Program-made: the position numbers and the translations under genes
DNA from: Planktothricoides sp. SR001
GTDB lineage: Bacteria > Cyanobacteriota > Cyanobacteriia > Cyanobacteriales > Laspinemataceae
DNA length: 64,000 bases
Direction: 5' to 3'
Assembly: GCF_001276715.1 (NCBI RefSeq)
Contig: NZ_LIUQ01000004.1
Span: 17,918-81,917, forward strand
Notes under the pieces: generated by a model
Database searches by the model: none
What the model was told of the DNA's origin: nothing
What the model saw: the letters and a program-made list of their open reading frames with translations, nothing else
Shown: piece by piece, positions 1 to 6,852 of the stretch
Numbering within the stretch: the first letter of the stretch is position 1
How the letters are laid out: every line of letters starts with the position of its first letter

Positions 1-1
1 C

Positions 2-2011
2 TTTGCCGGTCAACAAGAAACCTACCTGAACGTTCACGGTGTCAAGGGTGTAGTAGAATCTTGCCACAAGTGCTTCGCTTCCTTGTTCACCGATCGCGCC
101 ATTTCTTATCGGCACCAATATGCGGAAAAACGCCCTGATTTCGACGAATTCAGCGTTGCTCTGTCCGTGGGCGTGCAAAAAATGGTCCGTTCTGACATGG
201 CCACCTCTGGGGTGATGTTCTCCATCGATACAGAAACCGGCTTTAAGAATGCTGCCCTGATTACCGCTGCCTACGGTTTAGGCGAAAACGTGGTACAAGG
301 TGCAGTCAACCCCGACGAATACTTTGTGTTTAAGCCCACCCTGAAAGAAGGCAAACGCCCAATTCTGGAAAAACGCCTGGGCAGCAAAGAAATCAAGATG
401 GTCTATGATGTCGGCGGTTCTAAGCTCACCAAGAACGTCCCAGTTCCCCAACCCGATCGCGACAAATATTGCATCAACGATGAAGAAATCCTGACTTTGG
501 CAAAATGGGCCTGCATCATTGAAGATCACTACAGCGAATCCCGGGGCAAGTACACCCCAATGGATATTGAATGGGCGAAAGACGGGATTACTGGCGAACT
601 CTACATTGTGCAAGCTCGTCCCGAAACCGTACAATCCCAGAAATCTGGTAACGTCATCAAGAACTTCAAGCTCAATGGCACCAGCGATGTGATCGTTACA
701 GGTCGCGCAGTTGGTGAAATGATCGGCCAAGGTAAAGCTCGCGTGATCATGGATGTCCATAAGATCGCTGAGTTCCAAGAAGGCGAAGTCTTAGTCACCA
801 ACAAGACCGACCCGGATTGGGAACCGATTATGAAGAAATCCAGCGCGATCGTCACCAACCAAGGTGGACGTACCTGCCACGCAGCCATTATTGCTCGTGA
901 AATGGGAATCCCCGCGATCGTTGGTTGCGGCAATGCCACTGATGTAGTCACCACAGGTCAAGAAATCACCGTTTCTTGCTCTGAAGGTGAACAAGGCAAA
1001 GTCTATAACGGTTTAGTTCCTTTTGAAGTGATCGAAACCCCAATCGACAACCTGCCCACCACCAAGACCAAGATTCTGATGAACGTGGGCAACCCCGAAG
1101 AAGCCTTTGGTCTATCCTCCATGCCTTGCGATGGCGTTGGTTTAGCTCGCTTCGAGTTCATCATTGCCAACCATATTAAAGCTCACCCATTGGCCTTGAT
1201 TCACTTCGACAAACTCGAAGATCAAGCAGTCAAGAAAGAAATCGCCGAACTGACCAAGCTGTATCCCCACAAGCCAGACTTCTTCGTAGACAAGTTGGCG
1301 CATGGTATCGGCACGATCGCCGCTGCCTTCTATCCCAACCCAGTAGTGGTGCGGATGTCCGACTTCAAGAGCAACGAATATGCCAACCTCTTGGGTGGTA
1401 AGCAATTTGAACCCAAAGAAGAAAACCCGATGATCGGCTGGCGTGGTGCTTCTCGCTACTACGATCCGACTTATGCGGAAGCTTACGGTTTGGAATGCGT
1501 TGCCCTGAAACGAGTCCGCGATGACATGGGTCTGACCAACGTTATCCCGATGATTCCTTTCTGCCGCACCCCCGACGAAGGTCGCAAAGTGCTCGAAACG
1601 ATGGAAAAATATGGCTTGAAGCGCGGTGAAAACGGCCTGCAAGTCTATGTGATGTGCGAAATTCCCAGCAACGTCATCCTCGCTGACCAATTCAGTGAAG
1701 TATTCGACGGCTTCTCCATTGGTTCTAACGACTTGACTCAGTTAACCTTGGGTCTAGACCGTGACTCCTCCTTAGTGGCTCATATCTTCGACGAACGCAA
1801 CAAAGCGGTTAAAGATATGGTGACGATGGTGATCCAAAAAGCCAAAGCCAATGGTCGCAAGATCGGTATTTGCGGACAAGCACCTTCCGACTATCCCGAA
1901 TTTGCTCGCTTCCTGGTTGAACTGGGTATCGATTCTATCAGCTTGAACCCTGACTCTGTGATGAAGACTCTCCTCGACATCGCTAAGTTAGAAGAATCGA
2001 TGAACAAGTAA
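2..2011 (+). CDS. ppsA: Phosphoenolpyruvate synthase (pyruvate, water dikinase), 5'-truncated by window edge
   Basis: Makes phosphoenolpyruvate from pyruvate and ATP, releasing AMP and phosphate: the gluconeogenic bypass of pyruvate kinase, in the cytosol. The frame is open from base 2, so the gene begins outside the window; 669 residues are visible. The swivelling phosphohistidine motif GGRTCHAAIIARE is seen with its histidine at about residue 293 of the fragment. By comparison with the E. coli enzyme (His421) roughly 130 N-terminal residues are missing. The C-terminal PEP/pyruvate-binding barrel shows the MCEIPSNV and GSNDLTQLTLGLDRDS blocks. The ATP-grasp part at the left edge includes the FAGQQETYLNV region. 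A palindromic repeat and a hairpin terminator follow. The opposing enzyme, pyruvate kinase, lies at 44.3 kb. Identity is firm. Confidence 0.96.
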   Translation, partial: FAGQQETYLNVHGVKGVVESCHKCFASLFTDRAISYRHQYAEKRPDFDEFSVALSVGVQKMVRSDMATSGVMFSIDTETGFKNAALITAAYGLGENVVQGAVNPDEYFVFKPTLKEGKRPILEKRLGSKEIKMVYDVGGSKLTKNVPVPQPDRDKYCINDEEILTLAKWACIIEDHYSESRGKYTPMDIEWAKDGITGELYIVQARPETVQSQKSGNVIKNFKLNGTSDVIVTGRAVGEMIGQGKARVIMDVHKIAEFQEGEVLVTNKTDPDWEPIMKKSSAIVTNQGGRTCHAAIIAREMGIPAIVGCGNATDVVTTGQEITVSCSEGEQGKVYNGLVPFEVIETPIDNLPTTKTKILMNVGNPEEAFGLSSMPCDGVGLARFEFIIANHIKAHPLALIHFDKLEDQAVKKEIAELTKLYPHKPDFFVDKLAHGIGTIAAAFYPNPVVVRMSDFKSNEYANLLGGKQFEPKEENPMIGWRGASRYYDPTYAEAYGLECVALKRVRDDMGLTNVIPMIPFCRTPDEGRKVLETMEKYGLKRGENGLQVYVMCEIPSNVILADQFSEVFDGFSIGSNDLTQLTLGLDRDSSLVAHIFDERNKAVKDMVTMVIQKAKANGRKIGICGQAPSDYPEFARFLVELGIDSISLNPDSVMKTLLDIAKLEESMNK

Positions 2012-2018
2012 TTAGCTT

Positions 2019-2115
2019 GTACGGTGGGCAATTCATCAATTACATTCAACCATTGGTGAATCAATTTTCAATTGCCCACCCTACTTTGTAGGGGCGATTC
2101 GCGAATCGCCCCTAC
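2019..2115. repeat. Two adjacent palindromic dispersed repeats downstream of ppsA
   Basis: 2019-2084 has GTACGGTGGGCA at the left and TGCCCACCCTAC at the right, so the segment folds on itself around a 40-base centre. 2088-2115 is a perfect 28-base palindrome beginning GTAGGGGCGATTCG. Relatives of the first (family A here) recur at 2630, 30868, 37549 and 61023; relatives of the second (family B) at about 25969-26034 and 37637. They look like non-coding dispersed elements rather than terminators, because the real T-tract hairpin is further downstream. Confidence 0.8.
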
Positions 2116-2133
2116 TGACGGACTATTAAGATT

Positions 2134-2160
2134 AACCCGCCTTCGACGGCGGGTTTTTTA
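2134..2160 (+). terminator. ppsA: Rho-independent-type terminator of ppsA
   Basis: Stem AACCCGCC (2134-2141) pairs with GGCGGGTT (2148-2155) over a 6-base loop, running into a T tract. The preceding bases (ACTATTAAGATTAACCCG) are repeated at the terminator at 6649. Confidence 0.8.
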
Positions 2161-2250
2161 TTCCTTTGTGACCTCCGTGTCTTTGTGGTTTTTTCTGTGA
2201 ATCGCCTAAGCTATAATCAAAATGCTGCTCAATTATCGGAGGTCTGCATA

Positions 2251-2502
2251 ATGAAATTAACCGGCATTAAACATGGCAATACTATTGAACTTTCAGAAAA
2301 TCCCAATATTCCAGACGGGACTCAAGTGGCGATCGAAGTTAAACCAGTTGAGACTATGACCATTGAGGAAAAGTTAGAAAAAATGAAAGAATTTTTAGAG
2401 CGTCCCTGGGAAGGAAGAGAAGATTTTGTGCAAACTATGGCAGAAATCGAGAGAGAACGTCAGATCGCTTATGAGAAAAAGCTAGAAGCTTTGGAAAAAT
2501 AA
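2251..2502 (+). CDS. Probable antitoxin of a VapBC-type pair (partner truncated)
   Basis: An 83-residue acidic protein. The first 35 residues (MKLTGIKHGNTIEL, then PDGTQVAIEVKP) look like the small beta-rich DNA-binding fold of AbrB/VapB-like antitoxins; the rest is a charged helix (residues 40-83) suited to wrapping a toxin. The start at 2251 is set by GGAGGT at about 2238-2243. It is followed after 12 bases by a PIN-domain toxin start that stops after 30 codons, the gene order usual for vapBC. With the toxin broken, the antitoxin is probably an orphan. Family membership is inferred from fold-like pattern and context, not a full motif match. Confidence 0.6.
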   Translation: MKLTGIKHGNTIELSENPNIPDGTQVAIEVKPVETMTIEEKLEKMKEFLERPWEGREDFVQTMAEIERERQIAYEKKLEALEK

Positions 2503-2514
2503 GGGGAAATTGTT

Positions 2515-2607
2515 GTGTATCTACTAGACACTAACATTTGCATCGCTATTAATAACCAAAATCCCCAAGCAATTGCACAATTTTCAAGAAAATATGCTCA
2601 GTCCTAG
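2515..2607 (+). pseudogene. Truncated VapC-like PIN-domain toxin (N-terminal stub)
   Basis: GTG start with AAGGGGA upstream, directly after the antitoxin. The 30 codons read VYLLDTNICIAINNQNPQAI, matching the beginning of PIN ribonucleases, where the Asp of LLDTN is the first metal-binding acid. The frame then hits TAG at 2605-2607, and the sequence passes into a family A repeat (GTAGGGTGGGCA at about 2630). The remaining ~100 codons, including the other catalytic acids, are gone. It cannot be an active nuclease. Confidence 0.75.
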
Positions 2608-2755
2608 CCCAGCAAAACCAGTTTGATTGTAGGGTGGGCAATTCATCAATATACATTTTAGTTAATCAAGAGTGTTGCAATAAGATACACGGTAGTATCC
2701 CATAATCAAGTTATAAAAATGCTATACTTAGCTTGACGATTATTTTTCAAAATTT

Positions 2756-3055
2756 ATGTCATCAGTCGCGATCGCACAACACATTGAAATTACTCCCGGT
2801 GTCTGTGGGGGAAAACCCCGGATTGCCGGACATCGGATCAAAGTTCAAGATATTGTCATTTGGCATGAAAGAATGGGAATGTCACCAGATGAAATTATCT
2901 ATCACCATCCCAGTATTACTTTAGCGGATGTTTATGCCGCTTTAACCTATTATCACGATCATCGAGAAGAAATTAGACAGCAGATTGAAGAGGGTGAAGC
3001 TTTGGCTAAACAATTACAGGGCGATCGACCATCTTTGATTTCCAAAATAACCTGA
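2756..3055 (+). CDS. DUF433 family protein (putative antitoxin)
   Basis: 99 residues with the DUF433 pattern: a start around ITPGVCGGKPRIAGHRIKV, then a winged-helix-like region with MSPDEIIYHHPSITLADVYAAL and a C-terminal charged helix (YYHDHREEIRQQIEEGEALAK). Members of this family are small DNA-binding proteins often encoded beside a DUF5615 PIN-like protein and regarded as antitoxins. No such partner follows here: the next bases are a repeat and an unrelated small gene. No strong ribosome binding site is visible; the start is the first ATG and fits the family. Family assignment is firm, role inferred. Confidence 0.8.
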   Translation: MSSVAIAQHIEITPGVCGGKPRIAGHRIKVQDIVIWHERMGMSPDEIIYHHPSITLADVYAALTYYHDHREEIRQQIEEGEALAKQLQGDRPSLISKIT

Positions 3056-3080
3056 ATTATATGAAGCGATCGCAAAGTAA

Positions 3081-3150
3081 GGGCGAAGCATGACCGGAAA
3101 AAATATCGGTTTTTCAGCAGGAATTTATCGGCGGTCATGCTTATCCCCTA
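3081..3150. repeat. Inverted-repeat element between DUF433 gene and next ORF
   Basis: AAGCATGACCG (3086-3096) and CGGTCATGCTT (3132-3142) are perfect inverted 11-mers, followed by ATCCCCTAC. The same GGCGAAGCATGACCG string occurs inside the longer dispersed repeat at 18652. The first ATG of the following reading frame (3137) lies in this repeat, arguing against it as the true start. Confidence 0.65.
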
Positions 3151-3178
3151 CAATAAAATGACATTTGAGGATGAGTTT

Positions 3179-3418
3179 ATGGCTTTTTATGTCATGTTGA
3201 TTAAAGTCAATGAAGATGAACATGGAGTTACTTATAATTTTGGCATTGACTCAGAACATTTAGGGAAAATTCATCTTGATAAACACCAGGGAATATTTCA
3301 AGAAATTGAAGCGATAGGTAGTGATAATTATCAAGATATTTTACTGAGAGCAGAAGTCAAGTTACGTCAACATTGGAAAGCAGGCAATTTTCCCGATCGC
3401 ACTTGTTGGGCTTCCTGA
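3179..3418 (+). CDS. Small conserved-looking protein of unknown function
   Basis: I do not recognise this gene. The preferred start is ATG 3179 (MAFYVMLIKVNEDEHGV), because GAGG lies 8 bases upstream at 3167-3170; earlier in-frame ATGs at 3137 and 3158 are in or next to a repeat. The product is 79 residues, soluble and mixed alpha/beta, with no membrane segment. It has a beta-rich first half (MLIKVNEDEHGVTYNFGIDSEH in two pieces) and a helix with LLRAEVKLRQHW. It sits among antitoxin-like remnants, so it may be part of the same mobile gene layer. Codon use and the embedded GATCGC look like the host's. Confidence 0.5.
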   Translation: MAFYVMLIKVNEDEHGVTYNFGIDSEHLGKIHLDKHQGIFQEIEAIGSDNYQDILLRAEVKLRQHWKAGNFPDRTCWAS

Positions 3419-3729
3419 ATTTACCATGCTGACAATAAAAAAGTCCTTCGTAGGGTGGGACGAGACGCGGCAGTGATTTTGGCATAAAAGCGATCGCCTT
3501 TATTCCGCGTCGTAGCCCACCAAAACCAGTAATCCTCCAAAACCGTGGTGCTACATTTTGTTGTAGTGGTGCGTTACGGCTGGAATAGGAGTTAATTGTT
3601 TATATCTTTCCGCGAACACACCCTACATTTGGCTGAATTTACTGGATGAGAATGTGAGTAATGCGATCGCGAAAATTTAAAATAGCTTAAAATAGCATCG
3701 TCAATAAATTATGCGTCTTATGCATCAGA
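3419..3729. repeat. 311-base gap holding two palindromic dispersed repeats
   Basis: 3449-3521 has GTAGGGTGGGACGAGACGCGG-like left and CCGCGTCGTAGCCCACC right arms around a HIP1 site, followed by CAAAACCAG as in the copy near 2610. 3569-3633 has GTGGTGCGTTACGG left and AACACACCCTAC right; a second member lies at 10780-10846 and a partial one near 9821. No gene is visible. The methyltransferase promoter should lie in the AT-rich stretch at 3660-3729. Confidence 0.6.
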
Positions 3730-5058
3730 ATGAAAAGTATTGTCAGTTTATTTTGCGGTTGTGGCGGCTTGGATATCGGTTTCAAGCAATCTGGGTTTGA
3801 TTTACTCTATGCTTGTGATAATGACCCTGCTGCCATAGATTGTTATGCCCGGAATGTCGATCAAAATGTCGTCCTGAGAGACGTAACCTCGGCGGAATTT
3901 CAGGCTGATATTGCCAAGCTGAGTCATTGCGATATTGTTTTGGGAGGATTCCCTTGCCAGGGATTTTCTAAAGCTGGCCCGAAAAAAGCAGAAGATGTTC
4001 GCAATGGGCTTTATTTGAAAATGCTTGAGGCCATTAATCATCTTCGTCCCGCTCTTTTTATTGCGGAAAATGTAGATGGAATTTCTCAAAACTTTGGCGG
4101 GTCATATATCCAGAAAATTATTCAAGATTTCCAAGCAATTGGCTACGGTGTAGAATATCGTTTACTTGATGCGGCTGCTTTTGGGGTTCCACAACATCGC
4201 CGTCGGATATTTTTTGTGGGAATTCGCCAACCCGCTCAACATCAATTTCCTTGGCCATTTCCTACTCACGCAGTTAAAACCCGTTCAGGAGAATTTAAGC
4301 TACCGGAAACCAATATTGAGCAATTGCCACTGTTTAATTGGTCTGGTAATCATCATGGGAAATCTTTGTTGCCACCACCAAGAACGATCGGAGAGGCGAT
4401 CGCTCATTTAATTGAAATTGACGATCGCATCCCCGACCACCAAGTGACTTATAATTGGCCGAAAAAATATGAAAAAATTTTTTCCGCCATTAAACCTGGA
4501 CAAAAGCTTTGTAACGTTAGACACGCCCCCACCTCGGTTTATACCTGGGAAATTCCCGAAGTTTTTCATCCTGTAACCGAACGAGAAAGAATTATTTTAG
4601 AAACGATATCTCGACATCGCCGACATAAAAAATATGGCAATCTTCCCAATGGTAATCCCTTATCTATTAAGCAAATCGAACAGCTTTCTGGATTAATGGA
4701 GATAAACCGGGAAATTTTATGTTTAATGGAGAAAAATTATTTAAAAGAAACCCAGGAAAAATACGACTTAAAAGGGGCGATGTTCTGTTCCGGCTTATTT
4801 AAGCGACCGCTTTGGTCAGAACCCGCGCCCACAGTGCTGACAAATTTCCATAATCCCCGTTATTTTTTGCATCCGTTAAAAAATAGACCATTTTCTCTGC
4901 GAGAATGTGCAACTCTCCAAGGTTTTCCGCAAAGTTTTAAGTTTACAAATAGCGAGAGTCAGGTAAATTTAGTTGCGGGATATCGTTTGGTCGGTAATGC
5001 GGTTCCTCCACCCCTGTCAATCAAATTAGCGGCGGCTACTTTACAGTTTTTTCAATAA
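3730..5058 (+). CDS. DNA (cytosine-5-)-methyltransferase, type II restriction-modification
   Basis: Transfers a methyl group from S-adenosylmethionine to carbon 5 of cytosine in a specific DNA site. Motifs are in canonical order: I (LFCGCGGLDIGF, residues 7-18), IV with the catalytic cysteine (GGFPCQGFSK, Cys76), VI (ENV, 113-115), VIII (QHRRRIFFVG) and X (GNAVPPPLSIKLA) near the C-terminus. A long variable target-recognition region of about 190 residues separates VIII from IX. At 442 residues it is normal to slightly long. A reading frame on the same strand begins 23 bases after its stop and is likely the cognate endonuclease, so this is a restriction-modification system rather than an orphan methylase. 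The recognition site cannot be read from sequence. Confidence 0.93.
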   Translation: MKSIVSLFCGCGGLDIGFKQSGFDLLYACDNDPAAIDCYARNVDQNVVLRDVTSAEFQADIAKLSHCDIVLGGFPCQGFSKAGPKKAEDVRNGLYLKMLEAINHLRPALFIAENVDGISQNFGGSYIQKIIQDFQAIGYGVEYRLLDAAAFGVPQHRRRIFFVGIRQPAQHQFPWPFPTHAVKTRSGEFKLPETNIEQLPLFNWSGNHHGKSLLPPPRTIGEAIAHLIEIDDRIPDHQVTYNWPKKYEKIFSAIKPGQKLCNVRHAPTSVYTWEIPEVFHPVTERERIILETISRHRRHKKYGNLPNGNPLSIKQIEQLSGLMEINREILCLMEKNYLKETQEKYDLKGAMFCSGLFKRPLWSEPAPTVLTNFHNPRYFLHPLKNRPFSLRECATLQGFPQSFKFTNSESQVNLVAGYRLVGNAVPPPLSIKLAAATLQFFQ

Positions 5059-5081
5059 AATTATTTTTTAGATAGCTCAAA

Positions 5082-6617
5082 ATGAAACTCCCGATTGCAG
5101 AAAAAAATATCCCTCTCTGGTTGGCAGAATTTGATTTATGGATTACGCCATGTCTGGCAGACATTAAAGATAGCGATCGCTTTCATCAAGAATTAGATAT
5201 CGTGGCTAATATTTTGGAGATAATCGGTTCGGCGACACAAAATTTTCAACGATTAGAAGATTGTCACCCAGAGGCGATCGCCGAGCAATTTATTAATTTT
5301 ATCAACAGTAAAACCCAAACAGAAGCAGAAACACATCTTCAGGCATTCTCAGCCGTTCTTTTCCTGGTGACAGGTAAATCTGATAATAATGCAAAATGTC
5401 AATTACCTTTATATTTGCGGGATGTAGCGCGTTGGGATAAATTCCCAAAGTTAAGGGAAACTCAGAATAAATCTCAGGTAGTTTTACAAAAAATTCCTAG
5501 AGTTTTAACAGCGGAAACTTACATGAAACGAGTGGCGAGTCTGAGGGCATATCCAGACCAGCAAAAAAGATTATTGCAGGAATTTGTAAACTTTCTTTTA
5601 AATGATGACTCTTGCATTTCTCAGCTATGGAGTATTGGGCGAAGTTATTTTATGCTCAAAGAGTTTAAAAAAGAGCGCGACCTTTTAACTCCATTAGTGA
5701 TATTTCAAGTGCGCGGTTCGGTTGCCGCGTCCGGGGGTCACGAACCAGAGAAACTACTCCGACAACGACTCGCAGAATGGGGGCTCCGAGAAAATATTGA
5801 TTATAATACGACAGATGTTAACTTGACATCTGTTAATGCAAATAAAAAAGAAAAAAAACGGGCTTATGATTTTGTTTTGCCTTACCAGACTCCCCAATGG
5901 ACAGGGAATTGGGGCAAAAGAATATTCATTCAATGTCAGTTTTACGCGGGTGACTCAGGTAGCGTTTCCCATAAAAATGTGGATCAAACAAAGGCTTCTC
6001 GTGAATATGTGCTGAAAATCGCCCCAGATGCTCGGTTTGTAGAATATGTTGATGGGGCAGGATATTTTTCATCTCTAAATGGCGACTTAAAAAAGCTGTT
6101 GGAAATGCCGAACACTGGGTCATTTTTTCAGGTAAGAACTGCGGCAATTCGGCTACGTCGGGAACTCCAGCAGTTAGGTTTTTTGGTGCCATTGGATTTA
6201 GAACATGGTATTATACGTTGCAGCGATCGCACAGTGACATCTCTCTATCAAATTCTATTAGCAGAAAATTACGGTCGGGAAGAAATTGACAGATGTTTGC
6301 AGGATTGTATTCAACGTGGTTTAATTAGATTAGATAATGGGGTACTGTCACTCATTCCAGAACGACGGACAATCGCTAGAAGGTATTTCCTTTTGGATGT
6401 GGTGGCTGGATTTGGAAATTCACTCGGATCGACAAGTCAAAAATTGACAGGTTCGTTAATGATTCCCGGATATGGATCTTGTCACAGTATGAAGTTAGAC
6501 GATCTCGTATCGAAATCCCTTGATCTTGCTCCCAGTTTGAGAACAGACTGGACAGATCCAACGGTTTTTCCCAGAGATATTCGCTGGCTTTGTGACGAAG
6601 GTTTGGCAGAAACCTAG
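5082..6617 (+). CDS. Putative type II restriction endonuclease partner of the methyltransferase
   Basis: 511 residues, starting 23 bases after the cytosine methyltransferase stop, same strand. I recognise no named family. The middle has a block compatible with a PD-(D/E)xK-type nuclease core: RAYDFVLPYQTPQW, then GKRIFIQCQFYAGD and SHKNVDQTKASRE. Here an Asp is followed by a Gln-x-Gln pair in a beta strand (about residues 265-305). The C-terminal third (about 360-440) resembles a helical wing with YQILLAENYGREEIDRCLQD. There is no helicase or ATPase motif, so type I or III is unlikely. Assignment rests mainly on gene order. A hairpin terminator follows directly, making this a two-gene operon. 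Confidence 0.65.
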   Translation: MKLPIAEKNIPLWLAEFDLWITPCLADIKDSDRFHQELDIVANILEIIGSATQNFQRLEDCHPEAIAEQFINFINSKTQTEAETHLQAFSAVLFLVTGKSDNNAKCQLPLYLRDVARWDKFPKLRETQNKSQVVLQKIPRVLTAETYMKRVASLRAYPDQQKRLLQEFVNFLLNDDSCISQLWSIGRSYFMLKEFKKERDLLTPLVIFQVRGSVAASGGHEPEKLLRQRLAEWGLRENIDYNTTDVNLTSVNANKKEKKRAYDFVLPYQTPQWTGNWGKRIFIQCQFYAGDSGSVSHKNVDQTKASREYVLKIAPDARFVEYVDGAGYFSSLNGDLKKLLEMPNTGSFFQVRTAAIRLRRELQQLGFLVPLDLEHGIIRCSDRTVTSLYQILLAENYGREEIDRCLQDCIQRGLIRLDNGVLSLIPERRTIARRYFLLDVVAGFGNSLGSTSQKLTGSLMIPGYGSCHSMKLDDLVSKSLDLAPSLRTDWTDPTVFPRDIRWLCDEGLAET

Positions 6618-6648
6618 AAATCGGGTTTCTTCAAGCACTATTAAGATT

Positions 6649-6673
6649 AACCCGCTTGATAGCGGGTTTTTTT
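6649..6673 (+). terminator. Rho-independent-type terminator of the restriction-modification operon
   Basis: CCCGCT (6651-6656), loop TGAT, AGCGGG (6661-6666), then seven T. The sequence before it (CACTATTAAGATTAACCCG) is nearly the same as before the ppsA terminator at 2134. Confidence 0.8.
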
Positions 6674-6680
6674 AGTTTTG

Positions 6681-6777
6681 TTATACCAAGCATCAAAAAT
6701 TATTGCTACAATTACGACCTTAATTTGGGCATTAGTAGGGGCAATCCGATGTAGGGACTGCCCTAAGTAAGTGGTCG
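6681..6777. repeat. Dispersed repeat (family F) with a family B-like tail
   Basis: TTATACCAAGCATC followed by TTGCTACAATTACGACC and TTAATTTGGGC is related to 10694-10744 and 42773-42824. It continues into GTAGGGGCAATCC and a CCTAAGTAAGTGGTCGCC motif that also occurs at about 25978-25993. No gene. Confidence 0.6.
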
Positions 6778-6852
6778 CCTCGCGCCTAAATTATTGGATT
6801 TTTGATTGCAAGCGGTATCAGAAATCAAACCCAGACTATAGTAAGGATGAGT

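Noticed and set aside
3137..3178. Earlier start for the 3179 gene
   Set aside because: The ATG lies in an inverted repeat and lacks a ribosome binding site, while GAGG precedes 3179.
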